Made by a program: the position numbers and the translations under genes. 57,625 nucleotides of DNA from Mesorhizobium waimense (GTDB lineage: Bacteria; Pseudomonadota; Alphaproteobacteria; Rhizobiales; Rhizobiaceae): the NCBI RefSeq assembly GCF_003601975.1, contig NZ_QZWZ01000037.1, forward strand, positions 1 to 57,625, read 5' to 3'. Positions 1 to 9,156 of the stretch are shown piece by piece (the first letter of the stretch is position 1; every line of letters starts with the position of its first letter). The notes under the pieces are model-generated. The model searched no databases. It saw only the letters and a program-made list of their open reading frames with translations, and was not told where the DNA came from.

Positions 1-67
1 CGAGATAATCCTGCTCGTCTGCGCTCAGAACCAACGGCGCGGTTGGGCGGCCATTCGCGTTCGCCAT
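1..67 (-). CDS. IS630-like transposase, N-terminal 22 codons only
   Basis: The reading frame begins with an ATG at 67, preceded by a GGAGAGGAG ribosome site, and reads MANANGRPTAPLVLSADE and four more residues before running off the window. This opening resembles the N-termini of IS630-family transposases in rhizobia, just before the helix-turn-helix. No catalytic residue is visible. The identical start occurs at 57559 in the other orientation. Confidence 0.65.
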   Translation of the reverse strand, partial: MANANGRPTAPLVLSADEQDYL

Positions 68-130
68 AATGCGCTCCTCTCCAGAAGCGACGTAGCATAC
101 AATGTAACGAACTTCAGTTCCAGATGACTA
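1..130 (-). mobile_element. End of an IS630-like insertion sequence (left copy, partial)
   Basis: Bases 1-132 are the exact reverse complement of bases 57494-57625. The shared block holds the first codons of a transposase and its upstream region and ends at a TA dinucleotide (129-130), which fits the TA target duplication of IS630-type elements. After it the two flanks differ (GGGCC against GGTCC) apart from a shared GG. The rest of the element lies outside the window. The family is assigned from the start of the transposase and the TA boundary only. Confidence 0.75.
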
Positions 131-210
131 GGGCCAAACCGCAGATGCGGATTTATGGCGAAGGCAATAATGCCGGTCCCTGAATGGAAGGCGTCAAATA
201 CTGCAGATTT

Positions 211-2646
211 CTACGGCTGAAGCTTCAGGACGAGGTCCTGCGCGAGATTTCTGAGGGCCGCACGATCGGCCTCGGACAGCTTTTCGATGTCGATATGCAT
301 CTCGGCGCCGTCCATGTGCGCGGATATGACGCCATTGGTGCCGTTAACCTGATCGTGCACTCCCAGCACCTTATGGACCCTAATTGGGTCGGCAAAGCCT
401 TTGGCGACGATCGGGTTCTGCTCTTCGGTGGGGAATAAGTCTTTGACCAGAGCGTAGGTCTCGTGGGCGAGTAGAATGCCGCCAAGTTCTGCATGGAACT
501 GCAGTCTCGACGCAAGATTAACCTCGCTGCCGATGATGGTATAATCCATCCGGTCTTCGCTTCCGAAATTGCCGACCGTGCAGAAGCCGGTGTTGATGCC
601 CACCCGCATGCGGAAGGGGCGCTGGATGCCGCGCCCGCGCCAATCGGCTTCCAGCTCGCGCATGCGCCGCTGCATGGCAACCGCCATTTTTACGCAGGCG
701 ACAGCATCCTCCTTGACGCCGCGCGTCTCGGGATCGCCGAAGAAGATCATGATTGCGTCACCGATATACTTGTCGATCGTCGCCCCATGGCTCAGCGCAA
801 TCCGGGACATCTCGGTCAGGTAATGGTTAAGCAGGGCGGTGAGCTCTTCCGACTCCATGCTATCCGTGGTTTCGGTGAAGTCGGCCACATCCGCAAAGAA
901 GATCGTCAGCTTCTTGCGTGACGAGGATATCGTGATGTCGTTCTTGCCGGTGAAGATCGAGGCGAAGACCTGTGGCGAGAGATATTTCGACAGCCGCTCG
1001 GACAGCCGCTCGAGCGTCCGGCTCTTCTCGTCGGCGACATCTTTGGCCCGCTCTGCGTTCTCGCGGGCCGCGATGATTTGCGCCTCGAAGTTCCTGTGCT
1101 CGGTGATGTCCGTGTAAATGGCGACAATGTCGCCGTTCTCGGCGCGTCGTTCCCCAATCTCTACCCAGACGCCGTTAGCACGCTGCTGAACTGTGAGGCC
1201 ATGCGGATTGCGGTGATGCTCGATCCGTTCGGCGACCCATTCGTCGATGCCGCCGTGCGGAATGAGGATGAGTCCTCGTTCGATCGACTTGCGTACGACC
1301 ATTTCGAACGACTGTCCGGGCTGCACGAAATCCTCAATCCCGGGGTATAGAAGCTCCCTGTAGCGAGTATTGCAGACCACGAGATGGTCCTCCGCGTCGT
1401 ACAACGAAAAGCCGGTGGGCAGCGTCTCGATCGCGGAAGTGAGCCGCAAGCTGCTGCGCTTGATGTCCTCCTCGCGCCGGTTGATCTCGTTGACGTAGTT
1501 GACGACGGACTGCGCCATCTCGGCTATCTCATCGCTGCCCCTGGTGAGATCGAGCGCGTCTTCGGACGCGTGGCCTCCGGTCATCGCCCTGCGGAGCCTG
1601 TTGAGCCGGCCGACCACGGACATCTGCGTGAATGCGCCGACGGCCAGCGCGCCGGTGAGCCCCAGGCATCCCATGATCAGCAGGAGGCGGGACCGGCCGG
1701 CGAGCGTGGCGTTCAACGTCTGGTTCTGCGCGGCGACGTCGTTGCGGATGCTCTCGACCACCAGATCTACCGCTGCGGCCAAGCGGCCCGAGATCTGCTC
1801 GTTCTTCTGGAACAGGTCTTCGATCTCCCGCTCGGCCAAAAGTAGCTTCTGGCGTTGGACAATGAAGCCCTGCGGCCCGCCCGCGATTGCCGCCAGACTC
1901 TTCTGCAATGCGCCGAGCAGGGGCTCAGCGCCGGTCGCGCTTTGCACGGCGTTCTCTGCCTCGCGCAGATGCCACGCCATGTCTGCTGCCATCACCGAGA
2001 GTGCGTTGGGCTGCGTGGTGGCCAACGACTCCAGGGCCGTCGAATTCAAGGCGTTGAAGGCGGCGATCCACGACCGTATCGCAATGGCAACCGCCGCTTT
2101 GCCGAAGGCCTTGTGCTCCAGCGCACCCGTTGCGTTGTCCCTGATGGCGACAAGCTCGCCGATAGCCTTGTCGATGCTGTCCTGCAGCGCCGCCTTCTCG
2201 TAGATCGCTGTAGACAGGCTGTCGGCATTGTCGAACAGGGCCGAAGCTTCGGCGTTGATCGAGGCCAGGCCCTGGCTGTCCTTGACTTGGCTCGACAACT
2301 TGTCGATCAGGGCCTGGAGCTGGTTCTGCTGGTTGAACGCCTTGGTCGTGAAATCGAGCAACGACCCCTCGTTGAGCTCGCGTGCGAAAAGGCCGGGCGC
2401 CAGCGAGGCGATGGCCTGCGTGTGTTCCCTGAGCTCGGCCGCGTCCGACATGGTGTCGATCTGCGTCGAAGCAACCGTAGTGAAGACGTTGTTTGCTTCC
2501 CGGAACGAGTATATCGCGACGACGCCGCCCAAAACGGTAAGCAGCACCAGAAGCGCCAGCCCGGTGAGGATCTTCAGCGCAACGCCGTGCCTTGCAAGCG
2601 CAAGCAACATGTCAAACGCCAGGCATGGGCCTTTTGAGGCCGTCAC
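211..2646 (-). CDS. Membrane-bound sensor adenylate/guanylate cyclase (HAMP-PAS-class III cyclase)
   Basis: This 811-residue protein should make a cyclic nucleotide from a nucleoside triphosphate at the cytoplasmic face of the inner membrane. It has a first membrane segment at about 26-47, a long alpha-helical periplasmic sensor (48-318), a second membrane segment (320-342), a HAMP linker (343-395), a PAS domain (400-515) and a class III cyclase domain (about 575-765). The metal aspartates D586 and D630, lysine 626, threonine 703 of the DYTIIG motif and the N710/R714 pair are all present, so it looks active, probably on ATP. The longest frame starts with GTG at 2646; an in-frame ATG lies at 2610 and I cannot choose firmly. 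It is divergent from the binding protein at 2737, with a perfect 15 bp palindrome between them, so periplasmic ligand sensing is possible but unproven. Confidence 0.88.
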   Translation of the reverse strand: MTASKGPCLAFDMLLALARHGVALKILTGLALLVLLTVLGGVVAIYSFREANNVFTTVASTQIDTMSDAAELREHTQAIASLAPGLFARELNEGSLLDFTTKAFNQQNQLQALIDKLSSQVKDSQGLASINAEASALFDNADSLSTAIYEKAALQDSIDKAIGELVAIRDNATGALEHKAFGKAAVAIAIRSWIAAFNALNSTALESLATTQPNALSVMAADMAWHLREAENAVQSATGAEPLLGALQKSLAAIAGGPQGFIVQRQKLLLAEREIEDLFQKNEQISGRLAAAVDLVVESIRNDVAAQNQTLNATLAGRSRLLLIMGCLGLTGALAVGAFTQMSVVGRLNRLRRAMTGGHASEDALDLTRGSDEIAEMAQSVVNYVNEINRREEDIKRSSLRLTSAIETLPTGFSLYDAEDHLVVCNTRYRELLYPGIEDFVQPGQSFEMVVRKSIERGLILIPHGGIDEWVAERIEHHRNPHGLTVQQRANGVWVEIGERRAENGDIVAIYTDITEHRNFEAQIIAARENAERAKDVADEKSRTLERLSERLSKYLSPQVFASIFTGKNDITISSSRKKLTIFFADVADFTETTDSMESEELTALLNHYLTEMSRIALSHGATIDKYIGDAIMIFFGDPETRGVKEDAVACVKMAVAMQRRMRELEADWRGRGIQRPFRMRVGINTGFCTVGNFGSEDRMDYTIIGSEVNLASRLQFHAELGGILLAHETYALVKDLFPTEEQNPIVAKGFADPIRVHKVLGVHDQVNGTNGVISAHMDGAEMHIDIEKLSEADRAALRNLAQDLVLKLQP

Positions 2647-2674
2647 CGATCATGGTGGAATGTTCCTCGAGACA

Positions 2675-2689
2675 ATGCTAATTTAGCAT
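2675..2689. promoter_or_regulatory. Palindrome in the divergent cyclase/binding-protein promoter region
   Basis: ATGCTAATTTAGCAT is a perfect palindrome of two 7 bp arms around one base, in the 90 bp gap between two divergently transcribed genes. Such a site could bind a dimeric regulator acting on both promoters. No regulator is identified. Confidence 0.35.
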
Positions 2690-2736
2690 AACGCAAGGTC
2701 AATCTTGCTGAAAGCCTCCTAGCGGGGGGATATGGC

Positions 2737-3588
2737 ATGGGCTCGAACAGGGCGTGGCCACTTGTTTCCTTCGCCTGCGCGGTGCTGGCAGCTTTCTCGA
2801 CCCCTTCCTTGGCCGGGGAAACTCTGGACAGGATCAAGCAAAGCGGTCAGCTTCTGTCGCCCTATCCTGATATCTGGCCGCCCTACGTCATCAAAGGCGA
2901 GGATGGCGAACTGATGGGCTTCGATGTCGAGGTGCTGCGCGAGATCGGCCGGCGTCTCGGCGTCGAGGTCAAGTACGTCACTGGCAAGGACGGCTCGATC
3001 TATACATGGGAGGAGCAGACCACCGGTCAGTGGAACGGCAATTACTACATCGTGGTCAACAGCATGACACCGACGGCCGAACGCGCCAAGCACGTGGCCT
3101 TCCCCGTCACCTATTACTATGCGCTCGGCGTGCTGGCGGTGCATCGCGACAACACGACGATCAAGAAGCCATCGGACGCCAGCGGTAAGCGCATCGGCGC
3201 GCTGAAGTCGGCGAACTACGAACTCTACCTTCGGCGCAAGCCGTTCGGCATCGTCGACGCGCCGCCGGTGGTCTACAAGATCGACAATCCGATCGTCGTC
3301 ACCTACGACCACGAGGAGGAGGCGTTCGAGGCGCTGGCCAAGGGCGACGGGGTGGAACTGGACGGCGTGGTCAACTACTTGCCCGTCGTGATGGCGCTGA
3401 TCAAGGACGGCAGGCCTTTCAGGGTGATCGGCCAGCCTCTCTACCGCGTGCCGCAGTCGGTCGCGATCATGCCGGGCGATCCCGAGTTAGCCGATCTGCT
3501 AAAGAAGACGGTCGACGAAATGCATGCCGACGGCACCTTGCGAACCCTGTCGATGAAGTGGTTCGATTTCGACCTAACGGAAAAATGA
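2737..3588 (+). CDS. Periplasmic amino-acid-type ABC substrate-binding protein (family 3)
   Basis: The 283-residue product opens with a signal peptide likely cut after about residue 26 (SLA). The mature part has the layout of the SBP_bac_3 family: an early substrate lobe with WPPYVIKGEDGELMGFDVEV, a central VVNSMTPTAERAKHVAFPVT stretch, and a closing segment with MHADGTLRTLSMKWF. These proteins bind polar amino acids or related organic acids for ABC importers. No permease or ATPase gene lies nearby, so it is an orphan that could feed a distant transporter or act as a sensor partner for the divergent cyclase (inference). A strong GGGGGA ribosome site precedes the ATG. Confidence 0.85.
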   Translation: MGSNRAWPLVSFACAVLAAFSTPSLAGETLDRIKQSGQLLSPYPDIWPPYVIKGEDGELMGFDVEVLREIGRRLGVEVKYVTGKDGSIYTWEEQTTGQWNGNYYIVVNSMTPTAERAKHVAFPVTYYYALGVLAVHRDNTTIKKPSDASGKRIGALKSANYELYLRRKPFGIVDAPPVVYKIDNPIVVTYDHEEEAFEALAKGDGVELDGVVNYLPVVMALIKDGRPFRVIGQPLYRVPQSVAIMPGDPELADLLKKTVDEMHADGTLRTLSMKWFDFDLTEK

Positions 3589-4101
3589 CGACCGGCCAAC
3601 GATGTGCAATCAGGCAGCCGTTGGAGTCACCCGGTTAAGCAACCAACGTCTGCTCGCGGGGACGCCCCGTTCATCCAACCAAGGTCGCAGACGGGTCAAA
3701 AGTTGACCTGCCCGGATGTCGGCTTCGGGGCCAAGTCCGGCATAATACCGCCCAAGCCGAATGTCTGCTTTCGAGAAAAACGAAGGAGACCTCAACGGCG
3801 GATATGGCGGCGCAAAGCTGCCGTTCCGTCAAAGAGATATGACCGGCAGCTTCTGGTGTCCCAAAAGCGATAGCGGACAGTCAGCTCGGTGGGACCGATG
3901 TCTCTGGCTGACCCTCAAACCCGCCCTTCCCGGAGTGATCACACTGCCTGAAAGCTGACGTTCATCGGAACCAGCGACTTTGACCCGTTCGGGTCCTTCA
4001 GTGGTTGGAGGTCAAGGGCAGCTATGTCAGCCTTTGTTGCCGTTCGCCGATCGGGATGAGTTGTGCCCTCGACGATGTGCCCTCGACGATTCGTCGTCAG
4101 A
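3589..4101. other. 513 bp intergenic region with one copy of the 67 bp dispersed repeat
   Basis: No convincing gene is visible between the binding protein and the AraC regulator; short open frames here have no recognisable family. The one recognisable element is repeat copy 1 at 3760-3828. Confidence 0.5.
3760..3828 (+). repeat. Dispersed ~67 bp repeat, copy 1
   Basis: The copy starts AATGTCTGCTTTCG, continues through a CCTCAACGGC core, and ends GCGCAAAGCTGCCGTTCC. The same two blocks with the same spacing recur at 9096, 18856, 21694 and 30753, always on the plus strand and always between genes. Confidence 0.7.
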
Positions 4102-5061
4102 TCAGGCTTTGCGGACCATGTGCTCTCGCCGCCAGGCCGCTGGTGGGACGCCATATTCGCGTCGGAACGCCCTGTTGAAAGCCGCTTCGGACTCATAGCC
4201 GATATCGAAGGCGATCCGCACGATCGGGTCGGCGGAATCCCTCAGTTGCGCCGAAGCCTGTTCGAACCGCTGTCTCGCCAGATAACGCATGGGCGGCTCG
4301 CCGATCACGCGCGTGAAGCGCTCCGCGAAGGCCGAACGGGAAACGGCTATCTCTCGTGCAAGAGCTTCCGTCGTCCAGCGCCTGGCAATCTGGCCATGGA
4401 GTAGCCCAAGGGCGCGTCCGACGACCGGATCGCGCATTCCAGCTGTCCAGGTATTTCCCGCCGGGGGCTGAGACGACAAGTAGCGTCGGACGGCCTCCAT
4501 AAACAGAACTTCTGCGAGCTTCGCGAGCATTGCTGGCGATGTGGCGTGGCGTCCCGCCAACTCCTTCGTTGCGAAGCGGAAGGTGCTTTCTATCCAGCTC
4601 CCGCCTTCGGCGACATCGAGCTTCAGCACGCTTGGCAGCATTGCGATGAAGGCGTTGTGCGGAAGATCGTTGCCAAGAAAGCCGCAGAAAATCTGCGTCC
4701 GCTCCCCGTTCCCTCCATAAATGATTTTTGCAAGCCCGCCTTCCGGTCCCGGCTGGATCAGTTGCTCGGCACTGACGGGCCGCAGGTTTAATGCACTTCC
4801 GAGGACGTGATCGTCATTTCGTGGCAGAACCACGATCTCGCCGCTCTCAATCTGCACCGGCTGCTGGCCGCCGACCTTCAAGACACAGCGGCCGGCGGTG
4901 ACGTAATGATACGCGATAATGTGACGAGGCTCGGGCGTAAACGGGCTGCAGTCCTCCGGCCCGACCTTCGCCGAAATGCACCATGGGGCTGTGAGTTCAG
5001 CGTCGAGGAAGATGCCTCCCGTAAGGCGCATCGCTCGAAGCATATCCAAAAGAGCATCCAC
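4102..5061 (-). CDS. AraC-family transcriptional regulator with N-terminal cupin sensor
   Basis: The 319-residue protein has an N-terminal AraC-type cupin (about 15-180, including the SGEIVVLPRNDDHVLGS strand pair) and a C-terminal double helix-turn-helix (about 215-315) with the family pattern IARRWTTEALAREIAVSRSA, then PMRYLARQRFEQA and IAFDIGYESEAAFNRAFRRE. It resembles the cupin_6 subgroup that controls neighbouring oxidoreductases or detoxification genes. The frame begins with GTG at 5061; ATG at 5043 is an alternative. It is divergent from the TPR gene at 5236, which with the DsrE-like gene is its most likely target. Confidence 0.88.
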   Translation of the reverse strand: MDALLDMLRAMRLTGGIFLDAELTAPWCISAKVGPEDCSPFTPEPRHIIAYHYVTAGRCVLKVGGQQPVQIESGEIVVLPRNDDHVLGSALNLRPVSAEQLIQPGPEGGLAKIIYGGNGERTQIFCGFLGNDLPHNAFIAMLPSVLKLDVAEGGSWIESTFRFATKELAGRHATSPAMLAKLAEVLFMEAVRRYLSSQPPAGNTWTAGMRDPVVGRALGLLHGQIARRWTTEALAREIAVSRSAFAERFTRVIGEPPMRYLARQRFEQASAQLRDSADPIVRIAFDIGYESEAAFNRAFRREYGVPPAAWRREHMVRKA

Positions 5062-5235
5062 CGGGACAGCATTCCATTAAAAACGGCGGATCGGTCAAGA
5101 GTTCCGGCGCATCGCTCATTAACCGGCCCGACCAGCAAGTCTAGCTTAGCATTGAAACCGCTGATCCGGCAGCCGGAAGCTCACGGCCGGCCGGGGTCGG
5201 TGATGCGTTCACTCTATTCAAGAAGGAAACCAATT

Positions 5236-6573
5236 ATGATCGTCGATCAGCAGGGCCACGCGCTTTCCGGCGCAACATTCGAAGCCGCGGGACTGTACGA
5301 TCGGGCTGCTGCGGCCTTCAACCTCTACCGTGGTGACCCCATCGGAATGCTGGACCAAGCCATCAAGGCGGCCCCGGAATTCGCGATGGCGCAAATCCTG
5401 AAGGCGCACCTGTTCGGGCTCGCGACCGAGCCGGGGGCGACGAAGGATGCGAAAGCAATCGTCGCCAAGGTTAAGTCATCGCGGCTTTCGGAGCGGGAGG
5501 CGTCTCATGTCGCCGCGCTTGACCTGCTGCTGGAAGGACACTGGACCGCCGCCGCCGAGGCCCTCGACCTGCACAATGCGAACTACCCGCACGACCTCGT
5601 CGCGCTTCAGTCGGGCCACCTGATGGATTTCTACCGCGCCAACGCCCGGGACCTGCGCGACAGGATCGCGCGAGTGCTGCCGAAATGGTCCGCGGATATG
5701 CCGGGCTATTCGATCCTGCTCGGGATGCATTCATTCGGGCTGGAGGAAACCGGCGACTATGGGCGAGCGGAAGAAGCTGGCCGCCGCGCGGTCGACCTGC
5801 AGCCGCTCGACAGCTGGGCCCACCATGCCGTCGCCCATGTGATGGAGATGCAGGGCCGCGCTGAGGATGGCATCGGCTGGATGATCGCTCGCGAACCCCA
5901 CTGGTCCGGCGACGACAATTTCTTCAAGGTTCACAACTGGTGGCATCGTTCGCTCTACCATCTAGATCTCGGGCAAGTCGACGAGGTCTTCGCGCTCTAT
6001 GACGGTCCGATCCGCAGGGATCGGAGCACCGTCGCACTCGACATGGTCGACGCCTCGGCGCTTCTCTGGCGCCTGCATCTTTCAGGGCACGATGTCGGCG
6101 ACCGCTGGCAAGAATTGGCGGCGACCTGGGACAATCATGCCGACGGCCGCACATACCCCTTCAACGACTGGCACGCGGTGATGGCATATCTTGGCGCCGG
6201 TCGGAACAGCGAGGTCGAACGGATCCTCGCATCCTATCGGAACGGAACCGACGTCACCGATGTCGCCGAATGGGGGCAATGGACTGCTATGCCCCTTGTT
6301 GAAGGGTTCACAGCATTCTGGCACGGCGACTATGACACCGCGGCGCAACGCCTCTCTGGCGCACGCTTCATCGCCAACTCGTTCGGCGGCAGCCACGCGC
6401 AACGCGACATCATCGACTGGACCCTTGCTGAGGCCGCCGTGCGCGGAGGTCTGACAGGCTTGGCTCAAGCCCTCGCGAACGAGCGCCTTGCGCTGAAACC
6501 CCACAGCCCGGTGAATCGAAGCTTCCTGACCCGGGCCGGAGCAAATGCAGCGCCGGACCGGGAAGCAGCCTGA
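5236..6573 (+). CDS. TTC38-like tetratricopeptide repeat protein
   Basis: The 445-residue product is a soluble all-helical protein of the TTC38 (tetratricopeptide repeat protein 38) type found in many bacteria. It shows paired-helix repeats through its length, with the segment WAHHAVAHVMEMQGRAEDG and the WWHRSLYHLDLGQVDEVF repeat typical of the family. Biochemical function is unknown. The ATG at 5236 is chosen because AGAAGGAA sits just ahead of it; the frame stays open upstream but crosses the AraC promoter region. It is divergent from that regulator and followed by a hairpin terminator at 6579. Confidence 0.8.
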   Translation: MIVDQQGHALSGATFEAAGLYDRAAAAFNLYRGDPIGMLDQAIKAAPEFAMAQILKAHLFGLATEPGATKDAKAIVAKVKSSRLSEREASHVAALDLLLEGHWTAAAEALDLHNANYPHDLVALQSGHLMDFYRANARDLRDRIARVLPKWSADMPGYSILLGMHSFGLEETGDYGRAEEAGRRAVDLQPLDSWAHHAVAHVMEMQGRAEDGIGWMIAREPHWSGDDNFFKVHNWWHRSLYHLDLGQVDEVFALYDGPIRRDRSTVALDMVDASALLWRLHLSGHDVGDRWQELAATWDNHADGRTYPFNDWHAVMAYLGAGRNSEVERILASYRNGTDVTDVAEWGQWTAMPLVEGFTAFWHGDYDTAAQRLSGARFIANSFGGSHAQRDIIDWTLAEAAVRGGLTGLAQALANERLALKPHSPVNRSFLTRAGANAAPDREAA

Positions 6574-6578
6574 GTGAA

Positions 6579-6624
6579 CCTGCGTTTCGCATCCGGTAGT
6601 CCGGCGGCGGAACGCAGGAATTTT
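6579..6624 (+). terminator. Rho-independent terminator after the TPR gene
   Basis: CCTGCGTT at 6579 pairs perfectly with AACGCAGG at 6611-6618, and AATTTT follows. It lies 6 bp after the TPR stop codon. Confidence 0.6.
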
Positions 6625-6680
6625 GAAGTCTCGACACGGCCCCTCGGGGCTCCATCAACCGCGCCATTGGAGTTTCAATC

Positions 6681-7097
6681 ATGAAACATCTAGCAATCGT
6701 CGTACGCGATGACGCCTACGATAAGATCCTCACGCCGCTGACCTTCGCCTACACCCAGGCCCGAAAGGGCGTGAAGGTCGACATGCTCTTCCTGCTTTGG
6801 GCAGTAAGGGCGCTGACCAGCAAAGGGGCGGCTGCCCTTTCGGTGGACGGACGACACAAGTGCGAAACCGATTGGCTTCGCGGCCGGATGGCCGCGGACG
6901 GAGAGCCGACCGAGATCGAGGACTTCCTGAAGCTTCTTGCTGAGACCGGAAATGTCAACCTCTACGGCTGCCGCTATGCGGCGCAGACGTTCAAGGTCGA
7001 GCCCGCCGACCTCATAGCTGAAGCTGAGGGAATCGTGGATCCTGGTTGGTTTCTGACCGAAAAGGCCGTCAAGGCGGACCACTGTCAGTACTTTTGA
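6681..7097 (+). CDS. DsrE/DsrF-like family protein
   Basis: This 138-residue cytoplasmic protein has the DsrE/F alpha/beta fold pattern: an opening strand AIVVRDDAYDKILTPLTFAY, a helix, a VDMLFLLWAV strand and a cysteine (C97) in the NLYGCRYAAQTF motif, where family members carry the sulfur-binding cysteine. Other cysteines are C61 and C135. DsrE-like proteins take part in sulfur transfer or thiol peroxide chemistry; the exact role here is unknown. A GGAG ribosome site precedes the ATG. It is separated from the TPR gene by a terminator, so it probably has its own promoter. Confidence 0.72.
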   Translation: MKHLAIVVRDDAYDKILTPLTFAYTQARKGVKVDMLFLLWAVRALTSKGAAALSVDGRHKCETDWLRGRMAADGEPTEIEDFLKLLAETGNVNLYGCRYAAQTFKVEPADLIAEAEGIVDPGWFLTEKAVKADHCQYF

Positions 7098-7110
7098 GCG
7101 CTCGTCAGCC

Positions 7111-7224
7111 AGTTACCTTAAGACTTTCAAGGAGTTCCCGCCTGCACTACGTCCCTCGAGCTTTTCGATCGACCAGATTGTCGAGGATATGCAAGCGTCC
7201 TTCTCGGCCACCACCGCGCAATGA
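7111..7224 (+). pseudogene. C-terminal remnant of an arylsulfatase
   Basis: Straight after the DsrE-like gene the plus strand reads YLKTFKEFPPALRPSSFSID and ends at a TGA (7222-7224). The KEFPP...SF.ID pattern is the usual end of bacterial arylsulfatases. There is no start codon or catalytic part, so only about 38 codons of a deleted gene survive. A terminator follows at 7263, as expected for a former gene end. Confidence 0.6.
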
Positions 7225-7262
7225 GGCGCCGGGATACCTCCGGAGCTCAGCAATAAACGGAC

Positions 7263-7288
7263 GGGACCGCATCTTGCGGTCCCTTTTC
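7263..7288 (+). terminator. Rho-independent terminator
   Basis: GGGACCGC and GCGGTCCC pair perfectly around the loop ATCTT, followed by TTTT. It lies about 40 bp after the arylsulfatase remnant and may now serve the DsrE-like gene. Confidence 0.75.
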
Positions 7289-7573
7289 CTGCAACGACCG
7301 CTTAGGGGACAGAGACGCGACGTTCACGTTGCTGGCAATGAAGGTCAGGAGATGGCGCAACTTTCCTGTTCGAGAACCGGAAGAAGTGACCCTATCCGGA
7401 CCTTGCTGCACGAAATCCCTCCCCGAAAGCGGACATCGAGCACAACCAGCGCTGGACCCAATCCTGACCTGCCTACATGATTTCAATCCCGAAATCAGAC
7501 ATTTCGCCCGACGGCGTCATACCCATGGTTCCTTGTCCAACTCCGTCCGGGTGGCCGGCGTTCGGCTCGTGGT

Positions 7574-7714
7574 TCATGCGGTCAGGACATCCTCAATCTT
7601 GATCGGCAATGTCCGCACACGCTTGCCCGTCGCGTGGAACACTGCGTTGGCAATTGCCGGAGCGGTATACGTGGACGACCGCAGAGGGTCGACTCCGGCC
7701 GGTGGCTGAAGGTC
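7574..7714 (-). pseudogene. C-terminal remnant of a xanthine dehydrogenase-type molybdopterin subunit
   Basis: The minus strand reads APAIANAVFHATGKRVRTLP followed by IKIEDVLTA and a TGA at 7574-7576. The pattern of an alanine-rich helix then F.ATGKR.R.LP is the hallmark C-terminus of the large subunit of xanthine dehydrogenase, CO dehydrogenase and isoquinoline oxidoreductase enzymes. About 45 codons remain; upstream the similarity stops. Confidence 0.6.
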
Positions 7715-8068
7715 AGCTAACGAGGCGCGCTGCGAATGACCAGTAGTGGCGCAATCGAGGCGATCCGTGCTTTTGACCGCTCTGCACGCGGAAGAAGCCG
7801 TTGGAGGACTAGGTTGGGTGGAAACTTGCCGTATGCGCGCCTGTCGTAACGACGTGATTGCGGCAAGGAGCGGACGTCGCCCCGCCTCTGCGGCTTGCTC
7901 ACTCTAGCGTCGGGGGCGGTCCGCAGACCGTTGAATCGAAATCGCTACGAAGCCCACGGGCAGACCTTAGCCGCCCGCGCTGAGCATTTCGATGATTGTT
8001 AAATCCAAAGAATCACCACAGGATGGTGGCCGTCGAGCGAGTTTTCAGCAGCCCATTTCCGCAGCCTA
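7715..8068. other. Intergenic stretch, nothing recognised
   Basis: Between the molybdopterin-enzyme remnant and the peroxiredoxin-like gene I see no coding pattern, hairpin or repeat that I can support. Confidence 0.4.
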
Positions 8069-8713
8069 TTAATGTGCAACTTGGGAAGCTGCCGACATCA
8101 ATTCCTCGGGATTCGGCGCTCTGAAGGTGTTGAGGCCATCCTCCAGAACTTCAGTGAAGTTCCAGCGTACGATGCCCGCCCGGTCGATTAGGAACTGACC
8201 GACAAGCTGCCCCTGGCCGGAAGCCACCATCGCCTGCTGATCGGCTTCCGTAATCTCATATCCTTCCTTCTTGTTGAGGAACTCGTTCATTGCCATGACG
8301 TCCATAGGTTTGGGCAACTCGCCCGGGAGATGGATCCGTATCGCCATGACCGTGTCCATCCCAACCTCGCGCAAGCCGAAAGCACGGTGCGAGGCCCGCT
8401 CCGGGTCGGATGCGGCGAGAAGATCGGGTGCCGGGTGGTAACGGAAATAGAGCCGCGCCCGCTCGACCGGCGTATTGACCACCGCCAGGCATTCGACGCC
8501 TTTCTCACGCAGGGCCGGCTTGAGTTGCGCCATCGCCGCGACATGGCGCCGGCAGAACGGACAGTGCAGGCCTCGGAACAACCCGATCAACAACGGGCTA
8601 CGGCCTCGAAAATCATCGAGCGCGATCTTGCCTTCGCGTGAGATCGCATTGAGCACAACATTCGGTGCCCGGTCGCCCGGCTGCAGCGGGCGGTCAACAC
8701 TACTCGTGGACAT
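8069..8713 (-). CDS. Peroxiredoxin-like AhpC/TSA-family protein
   Basis: The 214-residue product has the thioredoxin-fold peroxiredoxin layout: an N-terminal GDRAPNVVLNA strand, the active-site region GLFRGLHCPFCRRH with cysteines C51 and C54, and NTPVERARLYFRYHP typical of the AhpC/TSA-like group in Actinobacteria and rhizobia. It probably reduces peroxides or acts as a thiol oxidoreductase in the cytoplasm. I chose the ATG at 8713 because GGAGG lies six bases ahead; a TTG two codons earlier is also in frame. It stands alone between decayed regions. Confidence 0.8.
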   Translation of the reverse strand: MSTSSVDRPLQPGDRAPNVVLNAISREGKIALDDFRGRSPLLIGLFRGLHCPFCRRHVAAMAQLKPALREKGVECLAVVNTPVERARLYFRYHPAPDLLAASDPERASHRAFGLREVGMDTVMAIRIHLPGELPKPMDVMAMNEFLNKKEGYEITEADQQAMVASGQGQLVGQFLIDRAGIVRWNFTEVLEDGLNTFRAPNPEELMSAASQVAH

Positions 8714-8719
8714 GGACAA

Positions 8720-9095
8720 CCTCCTCGCCCCGGGTCAGTCAGGGAAAGCAGCACACCCAGCGTTTCGGAGGCGATCAAGTGCTGGGGCGAAAGCTCCCTG
8801 TGCCAAGGCAATAGTTTTCGACCTCTGCCATATTGCCGAGGTCGAGATTACGCGCGTTGCAAGCCCACCATAACACGAAAAAGCATCTGCGGGTCGCCTC
8901 CAAATGTGGTGAATGACCTCACGCGAGCGCACTCCCGAATGCTCTTGCGCTGAAGGTCAGGTTCCCGACCTCGATTTGGAGGTTCGCCCAAGGTCGTCAA
9001 CGGGTCGGTTTCGGACGATAAGCGAAGGTCCGCTCCCGAAAAGCGTCGGGAATGTCTGGAAATGGCGCAACAAGATGTCCAAGGTGGTCGCCGGC
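8720..9095. other. Intergenic stretch, nothing recognised
   Basis: The 376 bp upstream of the peroxiredoxin-like gene have short open frames on both strands, none with a recognisable motif. The promoter of that gene should lie in the first part. Confidence 0.35.
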
Positions 9096-9156
9096 AACGT
9101 CCGCTATCGGGCAAAAGCGAAGATCACCTCAACGGCCGACATGCGGCGCGAAGCGG
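9096..9156 (+). repeat. Dispersed ~67 bp repeat, copy 2
   Basis: AACGTCCGCTATCGGGCAAA is followed by CCTCAACGGCCGACATGCGG and GCGAAGC. This copy directly abuts the 3' end of the minus-strand gene ending at 9157, whose last residues appear to be formed by repeat sequence. Confidence 0.65.
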
